Assembly: GCA_009930115.1 (NCBI GenBank)
Contig: RZYY01000012.1
Location: forward strand, 1 to 40,959
Reading direction: 5' to 3'
From: Sphingobacteriia bacterium
Lineage (GTDB): Bacteria > Bacteroidota > Bacteroidia > Bacteroidales > 4484-276
DNA length: 40,959 nucleotides
The notes beneath the pieces were generated by a model. The model did no database searches and was not told the DNA's origin. It was given only the letters and a program-made list of their open reading frames with translations. A program made the translations under genes and the position numbers. Position 1 is the stretch's first letter. Every line of letters starts with the position of its first letter. Below are positions 1 to 8,734 of this stretch, piece after piece.

Positions 1-1939
1 GTCCGTTGCTATACTGTACATCCGGAGCAGTGGTATAAAGCTCATGAGAACATACAGTGGCATCTTCACCGGCTACAACAACAGGAAGCATTTGGAAACA
101 CAACAAAGTTGAATCCTGAACGCTTACATCACAAGGTGAATTCGGAGATGCAACAACATAAATCTTAATACAATCTCCATTTAGATAAGTTAAATAATCA
201 AGAGAACTAACTTCGTAAATCGGTTCAAGAACTCCGGTACCTAAATTGGGAACAAAAATACCAGAACCATTGGTGGTGTACCATTCAACCAGTGAATATT
301 CACCATTTGTTTCTACTTCACCTGTAAAATCAAGATTTTCGCCCTCACAAATGGTATAACTGTCCTCAAGAATGTTTATCGTCGGATTAAGCTGAATGAA
401 AATTGAATTTGTAGCAGATGCTACACCGCATGCTTCCTCAACGTAAGCAGTAAGCGTAAATTCAATTAATCCTCCATTGGTCATATCTTCCTGACTGAAT
501 GTATAAGTTGGGGTAATTGCAGCAGGATTATCAAATTCACCATATCCGGTTGTTGTCCATTCGATCACTCTGGTAATATCAGCTGTAAATGAATTACCGC
601 TATTAAATGTGAATGTGCCAGGATAATTTGGATCGAAACTAACCATTGCATCGGCAAAGTGATATTCTGTTATGTCACCTTCGCAAATTGAAGGAATAGC
701 CTCACCTGCATCAGCATAAGGATCGGAAACAAAGCAGAGATAGAAAAAGTCCTGATCGGATACAGTACACGGATCTATTGGAGAGGCATTAACAAAAATT
801 TCGATGCAGCCCTGAAGCCAGTCTAAAGAAGAGGGCTCATAAGTTGGATCCAGGATATTTTCATTTGAAAAGTCACCTGATCCATTGGTTGTTCCCCACT
901 GAATGAGACTATAATTGGTAGCTTCAACCAAACCGGCAAAATCAAAATTTTCGCCATAGCAAACATAAGCGTTTTCCGGAATGATATTAATCACAGGTGA
1001 AGGTTGAAATGTGATTTCAATATCATCACTGAACAGACCGCAATCAAGCGTAATTACATTGAGAGACAATGTAACTGCACCATTGGCAATGTCACCAGCA
1101 CTTGGATAATAAATCGGATTCAGAGCAAACGGATCATTGAATGATCCGGTTCCGCCTGACCACGTCAGGCTTACATATCCTGAAGCGTATGCACCATCCA
1201 ATTCAATTTCGGTTTGTGTATCACAATAAACCTCATCTGAACCGGCAGTAGCATATACTACAGTTACAGTTACATAAGCATCTGTGGTAAGCAATCCGGA
1301 AGTTGCAACAACCTGGAATGTGGTTGTTTCATCAACAAATACAGTAGTTTGTGATGTTGTACCAATCGATGTACCATTATCATACCATTCCCAGGTTTCT
1401 ACCGGATCTCCGGCCAGCTGGAAGGCAGAAAGGGTAACATCACCACCGGCACCACAAATCAATGTCGGATCAGCACTGGCAGTAACAGCAAATGTGGGTC
1501 CAACAACTGCTTCAACTGTTGAAGTTCCAAAGGCCATAAAAGTCTGTGGATCAGTGGCGGCCAAAGTAGCTTCGCACCAGTGATTTTCGAGGTCGGTTGT
1601 TTTATAAACCCGCCAGATAAATGATTCAGACATCCCAAAACCATCTTTTTCGAGGGTGAGAGGGTCATCACCATAGGCTGCAAATGCGTTGGCATAGTCA
1701 GCAGTAAATTCAACTGAGCCACCACATTTCAATGTACCGGCATCATTATAAAACACTCCAACCCAGTCACCTGTTACAATGGGAACACCATTGATCTCAG
1801 GCACCACTGTTTCGGGGATAATAAGAGTATGAGAAAACAGGGTTTCTGTTTTTTCCCATCCTGGCGGGTCAGCCGATACCAAAAAAGGCACCAGCAACAA
1901 CGCCAGCACAAATTTAAACTTGTAAACTTTAGATAACAT
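1..1939 (-). CDS. Large secreted Ig-like repeat protein, 5' part (runs off the left edge)
   Basis: The reading frame starts at an ATG preceded by a strong AGGAGG and stays open for 646 codons to the window edge, so the C-terminus is missing. It opens with a signal peptide (MLSKVYKFKF, then a hydrophobic stretch ending near VSA at about residue 24). Residues 25-125 form a compact domain with GDWVGVFYND and a CGG motif, of a type common in secreted Bacteroidota proteins. An Ig-like domain follows (about 128-215). Then come at least four related units of 90-115 residues, starting near 236, 328, 418 and 531, with a fifth beginning near 631. Each has a Cys-containing start, a W-x-x-G-x-G-x-F core and an L(N/D)P-x-Y-x-P-S turn. 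Such proteins are usually surface adhesins or matrix proteins carrying a terminal T9SS sorting domain, but that end is outside the window. The exact role is unknown. Confidence 0.8.
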   Translation of the reverse strand, partial: MLSKVYKFKFVLALLLVPFLVSADPPGWEKTETLFSHTLIIPETVVPEINGVPIVTGDWVGVFYNDAGTLKCGGSVEFTADYANAFAAYGDDPLTLEKDGFGMSESFIWRVYKTTDLENHWCEATLAATDPQTFMAFGTSTVEAVVGPTFAVTASADPTLICGAGGDVTLSAFQLAGDPVETWEWYDNGTSIGTTSQTTVFVDETTTFQVVATSGLLTTDAYVTVTVVYATAGSDEVYCDTQTEIELDGAYASGYVSLTWSGGTGSFNDPFALNPIYYPSAGDIANGAVTLSLNVITLDCGLFSDDIEITFQPSPVINIIPENAYVCYGENFDFAGLVEATNYSLIQWGTTNGSGDFSNENILDPTYEPSSLDWLQGCIEIFVNASPIDPCTVSDQDFFYLCFVSDPYADAGEAIPSICEGDITEYHFADAMVSFDPNYPGTFTFNSGNSFTADITRVIEWTTTGYGEFDNPAAITPTYTFSQEDMTNGGLIEFTLTAYVEEACGVASATNSIFIQLNPTINILEDSYTICEGENLDFTGEVETNGEYSLVEWYTTNGSGIFVPNLGTGVLEPIYEVSSLDYLTYLNGDCIKIYVVASPNSPCDVSVQDSTLLCFQMLPVVVAGEDATVCSHELYTTAPDVQYSNG

Positions 1940-2022
1940 GTAATCCTCCTTTTTTAAAGGTTTGAAAATAAAATAATTAAAACTAATTTGTTAGCAATCT
2001 CCTGTTTTTGCAAAAAGCGGAA

Positions 2023-2030
2023 CAAATATA
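2023..2030 (-). promoter_or_regulatory. Bacteroidota -7 promoter box for the repeat-protein gene
   Basis: The minus strand reads TATATTTG, a full match to the Bacteroidota sigma-ABfr -7 consensus TAnnTTTG, about 85 bases upstream of the start codon. No clear -33 TTTG was found at the standard spacing. Confidence 0.45.
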
Positions 2031-2363
2031 CAATAAAATTCGGACAGTCCTTTAAAAGCTTGAAAAATTCACAATTTTACGAATTATTAACAATTTTATT
2101 AACAATTAAAAATCACCTGGCAAAACCTCAGACTCTTCAAGTCTTTTCAAATTATAAATAGTCCAAACAAAACCATATGTATCGAATTAAAATAATTAGT
2201 CTCCATAATAATGTACATTGAAACGCTTCTTACTATTCAATCAATTTCCGATGCTAAATTACATGTTTTTTATTGAAATGAATTGTTTTTAATAAAAATT
2301 AATAGGCTTCAAAATATAACCATCAACAGGTATTTTGTTTTCCAGCATGTTATCAAAATGACC

Positions 2364-2371
2364 TATTTTTG
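2364..2371 (+). promoter_or_regulatory. Bacteroidota -7 promoter box for ffh
   Basis: TATTTTTG matches TAnnTTTG and lies 42 bases upstream of the ffh ATG. A TTTG at 2334-2337 could be the -33 element, but the spacer of 26 bases is long. The box overlaps an in-frame TTG codon that would extend Ffh by 15 residues, so that upstream start would be untranscribed or at best leaderless. Confidence 0.55.
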
Positions 2372-2413
2372 CAGGGTTTAACATTTAACATTGAATTAAC
2401 ATTTAAGGGAGAT

Positions 2414-3751
2414 ATGTTTGAAAGTTTAAGCGAAAAACTGGAACGTTCGTTCAAAATTTTAAAAGGTCAGGGTCAGATTACCGAAATTAATGTGGCTGAA
2501 ACCCTGAAAGAAGTCAGAAAAGCTCTGCTCGATGCTGATGTCAGCTATAAAATTGCCAAGCAGTTTACAGACGATGTTAAAGAAAAAGCGCTTGGACAAA
2601 ATGTGCTAACTGCTGTTTCACCTGGTCAATTGATGATCAAAATTGTACATGATAATCTGACCAGTTTAATGGGTGGTGATCATGTGGATATCAATCTGAA
2701 AGGAGACCCGGTTGTTATTCTGATTGCCGGTCTTCAGGGCTCGGGTAAAACTACTTTTTCGGCAAAACTGGCCAACTATCTCAAACAGAAAAAAGGGCGC
2801 AGACCCCTGCTTGTTGCTGGTGACGTTTATCGTCCGGCTGCTATTAATCAATTGCAGGTCCTGGGAAACAGCATTGATGTAGAAGTTTACACCGAAGAAG
2901 ACAGTAAGCAACCTGTCAAAATCGCCAGAAATTCAATCTCCTACGCCAAAGAAAAAAAATACAACGTTGTCATCATTGATACTGCCGGGCGTTTGGCAAT
3001 TGATGAGGAGATGATGAACGAAATTGCTGCAGTAAAAGAAACCGTAAAACCACATGAAACACTTTTTGTGGTTGATGCCATGACCGGTCAGGATGCCGTG
3101 AATACCGCCAGAGCTTTCCACGACCGTTTGAATTACGATGGTGTCGTTCTAACCAAACTCGATGGTGATACCCGCGGAGGTGCAGCGCTGACTATCAGGG
3201 CTGTGGTTAGCAAACCAATTAAATTTGTTGGTATTGGTGAAAAAATTGAAGCACTCGATGTTTTTTATCCAAAACGAATGGCAGACCGCATTCTGGGAAT
3301 GGGTGATATTGTGTCACTCGTTGAAAAAGCCCAGGAACAGTTTGACGAAGAAGAAGCCCGAAAACTTCAGAAAAAGATAGCAAGAGACCAATTCGACTTC
3401 AATGATTTCCTATCCCAAATCAAACAAATTAAAAAGATGGGTAACGTCAAGGATTTGATGAGCATGATTCCCGGAATGGGAAAAGCCATCAAAGACCTGG
3501 ATTTTGATGATGACGCTTTCAAACATGTCGAAGCTATCATCTATTCGATGACACCCGCTGAAAGAGGAAATCCTAAAATCATAAACGGCAGCCGGAGAAA
3601 AAGAATTTCCATGGGAAGCGGAACTGATATTCAGGAAGTCAACCGGCTGTTAAAACAATTTGAAGATACCCGCAAAATGATGAAAATGATGACTACCAGC
3701 GGAGGTAAAGGAATGATGAAAATGATGCAGAATGTCAAAAGAACCCGTTAA
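2414..3751 (+). CDS. ffh: Signal recognition particle protein Ffh
   Basis: Ffh is the GTPase of the signal recognition particle; with 4.5S RNA it takes nascent membrane and secretory proteins to FtsY. The 445-residue product has the full family layout: an N-terminal helical bundle (from MFESLSEKLERSFK), a GTPase domain with P-loop GLQGSGKTT, DTAGR and TKLDGD, and a C-terminal methionine-rich M domain ending in MMKMMTTSGGKGMMKMMQN. I chose the ATG at 2414, preceded by AAGGGAGAT, over an in-frame TTG at 2369: Ffh proteins normally begin here, and the TTG lies inside the putative promoter box. It is the first gene of a co-oriented run with folD, queE and the PorE-like gene. Confidence 0.97.
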   Translation: MFESLSEKLERSFKILKGQGQITEINVAETLKEVRKALLDADVSYKIAKQFTDDVKEKALGQNVLTAVSPGQLMIKIVHDNLTSLMGGDHVDINLKGDPVVILIAGLQGSGKTTFSAKLANYLKQKKGRRPLLVAGDVYRPAAINQLQVLGNSIDVEVYTEEDSKQPVKIARNSISYAKEKKYNVVIIDTAGRLAIDEEMMNEIAAVKETVKPHETLFVVDAMTGQDAVNTARAFHDRLNYDGVVLTKLDGDTRGGAALTIRAVVSKPIKFVGIGEKIEALDVFYPKRMADRILGMGDIVSLVEKAQEQFDEEEARKLQKKIARDQFDFNDFLSQIKQIKKMGNVKDLMSMIPGMGKAIKDLDFDDDAFKHVEAIIYSMTPAERGNPKIINGSRRKRISMGSGTDIQEVNRLLKQFEDTRKMMKMMTTSGGKGMMKMMQNVKRTR

Positions 3752-3797
3752 CTTTCAGAAAAATATACATCCGGAGTTAATCTGATGCAAAACCACA

Positions 3798-3814
3798 CGC
3801 TGAAATATTCAGCG
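3798..3814 (+). terminator. Weak hairpin between ffh and folD
   Basis: Seven-base arms CGCTGAA and TTCAGCG surround a three-base loop, followed by CATTTTCC and later a T run (near 3825-3833). It could be a weak terminator or a processing hairpin. The T tract is displaced from the stem, so the assignment is tentative. Confidence 0.3.
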
Positions 3815-3856
3815 CATTTTCCAATATTTTTTTATGACTCTCTATTTTAAACTACG

Positions 3857-4741
3857 ATGAAAATTATTGATGGAAAAACGACTGCCGAACTTATAAAAAA
3901 CGAAATCAAAACCGAAGTTGCAGCCATTATTGATAAATACAATTCAGCACCCCACCTTGCAGCAATACTCGTGGGCGAAGACCCAGCCAGCAATACCTAT
4001 GTTAACAATAAAGAAAAAGACTGTCGTTCGGTGGGAATGACCTCTTCAGTCTATCGAATGAGTTCCAGAACATCAGAAGAAGAATTGCTGAGAACAATCG
4101 CATTTTTAAACGAAGATGAGCAAATTCACGGATTCATTGTACAACTGCCACTTCCGGAACATATTAATGTTGACAGGATTATAGCCGCAATAAATCCAAA
4201 CAAAGATGTAGATGGTTTTCATCCGATAAATCTTGGAAGAATGATGTTGGGACAAGACAGTTTTTTACCAGCCACACCTTTTGGGATACTCGAATTACTG
4301 AAAAGATACAACATCGAAACAAAAGGTAAAAATTGCGTTGTGCTGGGCAGAAGCAATATTGTCGGGACACCACTCAGTATAATGCTTTCGCGTAAAAACG
4401 ATCCCGGAAACAGCACTGTTACCCTCTGCCACTCCTACAGTAATAATCTTGCTGATATCACCCGCCAGGCAGATATTTTGATTGCAGCTATCGGGAAACC
4501 TGAATTCGTAACAAAAGAAATGATAAAAGAAAATGCTACGGTAATTGATGTCGGCATTCACCGGGTTGTGGATCATGAAAAAAATTCAGGTTATAAGCTT
4601 ATTGGCGATGTAAAATTTGATGAGGTAGCACCAAAATGTAATTATATCACACCCGTCCCAGGTGGTGTGGGCCCAATGACCAGGATAGCATTGCTGTTAA
4701 ATACACTGAAAGCATTCAGAAAAACAACAGGAATCAGCTAG
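3857..4741 (+). CDS. folD: Bifunctional methylenetetrahydrofolate dehydrogenase/cyclohydrolase FolD
   Basis: FolD interconverts 5,10-methylene-THF, 5,10-methenyl-THF and 10-formyl-THF in the cytosol, supplying formyl groups for purine synthesis. At 294 residues it has the usual family length. Visible signatures are the catalytic region SNTYVNNKEKDC (Tyr and Lys of the YxxxK motif), QLPLPEHIN, the PNKDVDGFHPINLGRM segment, the Rossmann motif VVLGRSNIVGTPLS, and the C-terminal TPVPGGVGPMTRIALL. It lies 105 bases after ffh and 23 bases before the called queE start, consistent with joint transcription. The start MKIIDGK matches typical FolD N-termini. Confidence 0.97.
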   Translation: MKIIDGKTTAELIKNEIKTEVAAIIDKYNSAPHLAAILVGEDPASNTYVNNKEKDCRSVGMTSSVYRMSSRTSEEELLRTIAFLNEDEQIHGFIVQLPLPEHINVDRIIAAINPNKDVDGFHPINLGRMMLGQDSFLPATPFGILELLKRYNIETKGKNCVVLGRSNIVGTPLSIMLSRKNDPGNSTVTLCHSYSNNLADITRQADILIAAIGKPEFVTKEMIKENATVIDVGIHRVVDHEKNSGYKLIGDVKFDEVAPKCNYITPVPGGVGPMTRIALLLNTLKAFRKTTGIS

Positions 4742-4764
4742 ATAATTTCCAATCCGCAAATAAG

Positions 4765-5415
4765 TTGATAAATCTTAAAAATATAACACCTGAACAACGT
4801 AAACTGCTGGAAGAAGGAAAAATGTTACCAATTATGGAAGCATTTTACACTCTTCAGGGTGAAGGTTTTAACATGGGTGAAGCTGCATTTTTTATAAGAG
4901 TCGGGGGTTGCGATGTTGGCTGTCGATGGTGCGATGTGAAAGAATCGTGGAACCCCGATCTGCATCCACTTGTTAAAACCTCCGACGTTATTGAACAAGC
5001 AATGAGTTATCCTTCAAAATCTGTGGTTGTTACAGGAGGTGAACCGCTATTGTACAATCTTGATTTTTTGTGCAGACAGCTGAAAATTAACAGCATGAAA
5101 ACCTATCTTGAAACTTCAGGAGCTCACCCGCTTACTGGTACCTGGGACTGGATTTGTCTTTCACCAAAAATAAATCACCCTCCTGAAGAGAATATCCTGA
5201 CTATTGCCAATGAACTGAAAGTTATTATTTTCAATGAAAGCGATATAGCCTGGGCTGAAAAATATGCCAGTTTAGTTTCACCATCCTGCAAACTTTATCT
5301 GCAACCGGAATGGAGCCGCTCGAAATTCATGACTCCTTTTATTATTCAGTACATCATGCAAAATCCAAAATGGAAAATTTCACTTCAGGCACATAAGTTT
5401 ATGAATATCCCATAG
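4765..5415 (+). CDS. queE: 7-carboxy-7-deazaguanine synthase QueE (radical SAM)
   Basis: QueE converts 6-carboxy-tetrahydropterin to 7-carboxy-7-deazaguanine in the preQ0/queuosine pathway, using SAM and a 4Fe-4S cluster. The cluster motif C-x3-C-x2-C is visible as GGCDVGCRWCD near residues 48-58, preceded by AFYTLQGEG; VVVTGGEPLL follows near 88. The 216-residue length suits the Bacteroidota form. The start is uncertain. There is no ATG upstream in frame after the preceding stop; a TTG gives the called 216-residue protein, while an internal ATG at 4822 would remove 19 residues. The segment LLEEGKMLPIMEAF just before the core resembles related proteins, so I kept the longer form. Confidence 0.9.
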   Translation: MINLKNITPEQRKLLEEGKMLPIMEAFYTLQGEGFNMGEAAFFIRVGGCDVGCRWCDVKESWNPDLHPLVKTSDVIEQAMSYPSKSVVVTGGEPLLYNLDFLCRQLKINSMKTYLETSGAHPLTGTWDWICLSPKINHPPEENILTIANELKVIIFNESDIAWAEKYASLVSPSCKLYLQPEWSRSKFMTPFIIQYIMQNPKWKISLQAHKFMNIP

Positions 5416-5473
5416 ATTTGACAAATCATATTTCTTCTTTATTACGTTAGTTTTATTCACACAGATAATCAAT

Positions 5474-7411
5474 ATGAGACTGCATCTGAGGATATTTGCA
5501 CTGTTGCTGTTATTTTTTTTTGCTTACCAAACCCAGGCGCAAAGCCTTTCCACCAAATCAGAACGGGCAAAAAAATTTTTCGGAAATGCCCAGAGAGAAT
5601 TTAACCTGATGAATTATGCTATAGCAAAAAAATACCTCAAGAAAGCGATATCAATTGATGAAAATTTTCTCGAAGCATACATGCTTTTGGGTGATGTTCA
5701 TAAATCACTTATCGAACGAAAAGAAGCAATTGAAGTTTATACAAGAGTTTTGGAAAGAAATACTGAAAAATATCCTGAAGTTTACTATTTTATGGGACTG
5801 ATTTATTTCGAACTTCAACAATACCAATCAGCTGCCAAAAAATTTGAATACTTTTTAAAAACAAATACAAACCATTCAGACCGGCTGACGGATGCAGCTT
5901 ATTTGCTGGAATGCAGCAAATTTGCTCAAAAAGCTGTTGAAAACCCTGTCCCATTTGAACCGGTTAATGTTGGAAATAATATCAATACCACTGGGAACGA
6001 ATATATCAATTCAATAACAAGCGACGAATTACAGATGTATTTTACCGGGAATAACACGATCCATGGTCAGAAAGCAAATAACGACCGGTTTTATATTGCC
6101 GAACGAAAAACCATCTCAGAAAACTGGAATCCATCTCAGCTTGCACCAAATCCTCTCAACACAGTTGAAAATCAGGGAGCTATGAGCATTACCCCTGACG
6201 GACGGTTTCTGCTGCTAACAGGTTGTCATTGGATAAACGGATATGGCAGTTGTGACCTGTATGCCACAGAAATTTTAGAAGGAAAACCAGGTGAACTAAA
6301 GAATCTGGGAGTACCTCCAAACAGTTCACAGTGGGATTCGCAACCCTCTCTTGCTCCGGATGGCAGAACACTTTTCTTTACAAGCAATCGTGCTGGTGGA
6401 TTTGGAAAAGCTGACATCTGGAAAAGCCGGCTGATGGATGACGGAACCTGGTCAGTACCTGAAAATCTCGGTAATAAAATCAATACATCAGGAGACGAAA
6501 TTGCACCTTTCATTCATGCCGATGGTAAGACACTTTACTTTTCATCCGACCGGCACACAGGTATGGGAGGACATGATCTTTATGTTTCACGACTGGATGA
6601 AAAAGGCGAATGGCAATCACCTGAAAACCTGGGCTATCCAATCAATACACCTGATGATCAAATTAATATCGTGGTAAATACTACCGGTAACAAAGGCTAC
6701 ATTTCCGCAAACCTGCCTGAAGGTCAGGGTGGTTTTGACATTTATAGTTTTCAGCTTCATGATGAAATTCGCCCTCAACCAGTAACTTACATAAAAGGTT
6801 TGATCTCTGATTCAAGATCACAATCACCACTCGAAGCCACTTTGGTTTTAATAAGTCTCGAATCCGGAAAGGAAATCATCCGATCGTCAACTGATAAAAA
6901 AAACGGTGAATTTCTATTATGTCTTCCTGTCGATAGCGATTATGCACTAAATGTGTCTTGTCCCGGCTATCTTTTTTATTCCCAAAACTTTTCACTTACC
7001 GAAATCAATACCGAAGCAGACCCGTACCAGCTAAATATCAGCCTGAATCCGATAAAAACGGGTGAAGCCACCACCCTGCGCAATGTGTTTTTTAATGTGG
7101 ATAAAGCAGATTTATTACCCGAATCAGTCGCAGAATTAACTAAACTTGTAGAATTTCTGAAAATAAATGCTTCATTAAAAATAGAAATTGGAGGGCATAC
7201 CGACAACATCGGGGGGGAAACCTATAACCTTCATCTTTCGGAAAAAAGAGCAAAAACAGTGGTTAATTTTCTGGTTAACAATGGCATCGAAAGCCAACGG
7301 TTAACCTGGAAAGGATATGGGTATTCACGCCCTGTTTCTGAAAATACGACAGAACAGGGAAGGGCCAGCAACCGACGAACTGAGGTACTCATCCTGGAAA
7401 TAAATCAATAA
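5474..7411 (+). CDS. PorE-like T9SS envelope protein (TPR, beta-propeller, CRD, OmpA domains)
   Basis: The 645-residue protein starts with a signal peptide (MRLHLRIFALLLLFFFAY, cleavage near TQAQ). Tetratricopeptide repeats occupy about residues 30-135. Beta-propeller repeats of the PD40/WD40-like type follow (about 180-430; recurring motifs such as PDGRTLFFTSNR and ADGKTLYFSSDR). A carboxypeptidase-regulatory-like domain covers about 440-530, and a C-terminal OmpA domain about 535-645, with GHTDNIGG and SNRRTEV as peptidoglycan-binding signatures. This domain order is that of PorE, a type IX secretion component thought to tie the machinery to peptidoglycan. Paralogues with this architecture exist in many Bacteroidota, so the symbol is withheld. 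Its stop lies 9 bases from the convergent cinA stop. Confidence 0.85.
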   Translation: MRLHLRIFALLLLFFFAYQTQAQSLSTKSERAKKFFGNAQREFNLMNYAIAKKYLKKAISIDENFLEAYMLLGDVHKSLIERKEAIEVYTRVLERNTEKYPEVYYFMGLIYFELQQYQSAAKKFEYFLKTNTNHSDRLTDAAYLLECSKFAQKAVENPVPFEPVNVGNNINTTGNEYINSITSDELQMYFTGNNTIHGQKANNDRFYIAERKTISENWNPSQLAPNPLNTVENQGAMSITPDGRFLLLTGCHWINGYGSCDLYATEILEGKPGELKNLGVPPNSSQWDSQPSLAPDGRTLFFTSNRAGGFGKADIWKSRLMDDGTWSVPENLGNKINTSGDEIAPFIHADGKTLYFSSDRHTGMGGHDLYVSRLDEKGEWQSPENLGYPINTPDDQINIVVNTTGNKGYISANLPEGQGGFDIYSFQLHDEIRPQPVTYIKGLISDSRSQSPLEATLVLISLESGKEIIRSSTDKKNGEFLLCLPVDSDYALNVSCPGYLFYSQNFSLTEINTEADPYQLNISLNPIKTGEATTLRNVFFNVDKADLLPESVAELTKLVEFLKINASLKIEIGGHTDNIGGETYNLHLSEKRAKTVVNFLVNNGIESQRLTWKGYGYSRPVSENTTEQGRASNRRTEVLILEINQ

Positions 7412-7420
7412 AAAAAGGTG

Positions 7421-8665
7421 TTAAGCCGAAGCATTTAATTCAATTCTGAGCATATTTAATGCTGCAAGAGCAGCTTTTCTGATATTTCTGCCTCTGTGTT
7501 CCCCAAACAAAAAATTTTTAGCAATCGTTTTATCTCCACAAGCCAGTGCTATCCATGTTGTTCCCACAGGTTTATCATTCGATCCTCCATCAGGTCCGGC
7601 TATACCGGAGACAGCAATACCGTAATCAGTTTTTAAATTGCTTCTTACACCTTGTGCCATTTGCCTGACAACATCTTCGCTCACAGCACCATATTTTTCA
7701 AGAATGGTTGCATCCACACCCAAGAGTTCAGTTTTTACCTGATTTGAATAAGCTATGACCGAACCTGTGAAATAGGACGAACTACCTGGAATACTTGTTA
7801 TCAGGTGAGCTATGTAACCTCCTGTGCAGCTTTCGGCTGTTGCTAACGATTTCTTTTTCAATTTCAGCAAATTGCCAACTACTTCTTCCATTGTTTCTGT
7901 ATTGTACCCAAAAATCACATCAGAAATTAAAGGCTTAAGCTCTTTTTCCAGAACTTCCAATTGGCGTTCAAGAGCTGACTTATTGTCGCCCACGGCTGTA
8001 AGTCGCAACCGCACTATTCCGGGCTGGGGAAGATATGCCAGTTTCACATTTGCTGGTAAATTATTTTCCCATTCTTCGATTGTTTTTGCCAGGAAAGATT
8101 CACCAACTCCCTGTGTTAAAATCGTATGATGGACGATAAAAGAAGCTTCAGTGTATTTTGCAAGCCGGGGCATGACCTGATGGGTAAACATGGTTTTCAT
8201 TTCGAAAGGTACACCCGGCATTGATATAAAAAATTTACCGTCTTTTTCAAACCACATCCCCGGTGCTGTTCCTTCAGGATTGGGCAAAGGAATGCATGCA
8301 GCAGGAACCTCGGCCTGACGTCGGTTTAATTCAGTTACCGGAATGCCTCTGCTATGGAAAAGCCGCCTGACATTTTCAAATGCTTCCTGATTAAAAATCA
8401 GGTATGTATTAAAAAATTCACACAGGACCATCTTGGTCACATCATCCCTGGTTGGGCCTAACCCTCCGGTAATCAATATAATATCAGCCCTTTGCGAGGC
8501 CTGCTCTAGCGTGGACAGAATTTGTTCACGATCATCTGAAATACTGGTAATCTGATTTACCGTGATACCGGACAAACTAAGCTGTTCGCCCAACCATGCC
8601 GAGTTGGTGTCAATCACCTGTCCGATAAGTAATTCATCGCCAATAGTAATAATCTCTGCGTTCAT
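7421..8665 (-). CDS. cinA: CinA family protein (nicotinamide-nucleotide amidohydrolase / competence-damage inducible)
   Basis: The 414-residue product has both CinA halves. The N-terminal molybdopterin-binding-like (COG1058) domain shows IITIGDELLIGQVIDTNS and ITGGLGPTRDD; the C-terminal PncC-type NMN amidase domain (about 255-410) shows ATAESCTGGYIAHLIT, GAVSEDVVRQMA and VSGIAGPDGGS. Proteins of this type deamidate nicotinamide mononucleotide in NAD salvage and may hydrolyse ADP-ribose. Length is standard for the fused form. A TACTTTTG promoter box lies about 45 bases upstream. The gene is divergent from the nucleoside phosphorylase and convergent with the PorE-like gene. Confidence 0.95.
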   Translation of the reverse strand: MNAEIITIGDELLIGQVIDTNSAWLGEQLSLSGITVNQITSISDDREQILSTLEQASQRADIILITGGLGPTRDDVTKMVLCEFFNTYLIFNQEAFENVRRLFHSRGIPVTELNRRQAEVPAACIPLPNPEGTAPGMWFEKDGKFFISMPGVPFEMKTMFTHQVMPRLAKYTEASFIVHHTILTQGVGESFLAKTIEEWENNLPANVKLAYLPQPGIVRLRLTAVGDNKSALERQLEVLEKELKPLISDVIFGYNTETMEEVVGNLLKLKKKSLATAESCTGGYIAHLITSIPGSSSYFTGSVIAYSNQVKTELLGVDATILEKYGAVSEDVVRQMAQGVRSNLKTDYGIAVSGIAGPDGGSNDKPVGTTWIALACGDKTIAKNFLFGEHRGRNIRKAALAALNMLRIELNASA

Positions 8666-8688
8666 TCCAATAATTTTTGGTAAAATGA

Positions 8689-8696
8689 TACCTTTG
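8689..8696 (+). promoter_or_regulatory. -7 promoter box for the nucleoside phosphorylase
   Basis: TACCTTTG, followed by CA, fits the Bacteroidota consensus TAnnTTTG and lies 38 bases upstream of the ATG. No clear -33 element was found. Confidence 0.5.
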
Positions 8697-8709
8697 CAAT
8701 TTTTTCGGC

Positions 8710-8717
8710 AAAAGTAG
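8710..8717 (-). promoter_or_regulatory. -7 promoter box for cinA
   Basis: The minus strand reads TACTTTTG, matching TAnnTTTG, about 45 bases upstream of the cinA start. It faces the plus-strand box at 8689-8696 with only 13 bases between them, so the two predicted transcription starts nearly coincide. Confidence 0.5.
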
Positions 8718-8734
8718 AATTTTTCAATAGTGGT

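Larger units (their letters stand above)
1940..2413. other. Divergent intergenic region between the repeat protein and ffh
   Basis: This AT-rich gap of about 470 bases separates two divergently transcribed genes. It contains a minus-strand TATATTTG box near the repeat-protein gene and a plus-strand TATTTTTG box near ffh. A repeated TTAACAATT is visible around 2090-2105. I see no convincing gene or RNA in it. Confidence 0.6.

Noticed and set aside
2369-2413. Upstream TTG extension of Ffh by 15 residues
   Set aside because: It overlaps the TATTTTTG promoter box, has no ribosome site, and Ffh proteins normally start at MFESL.
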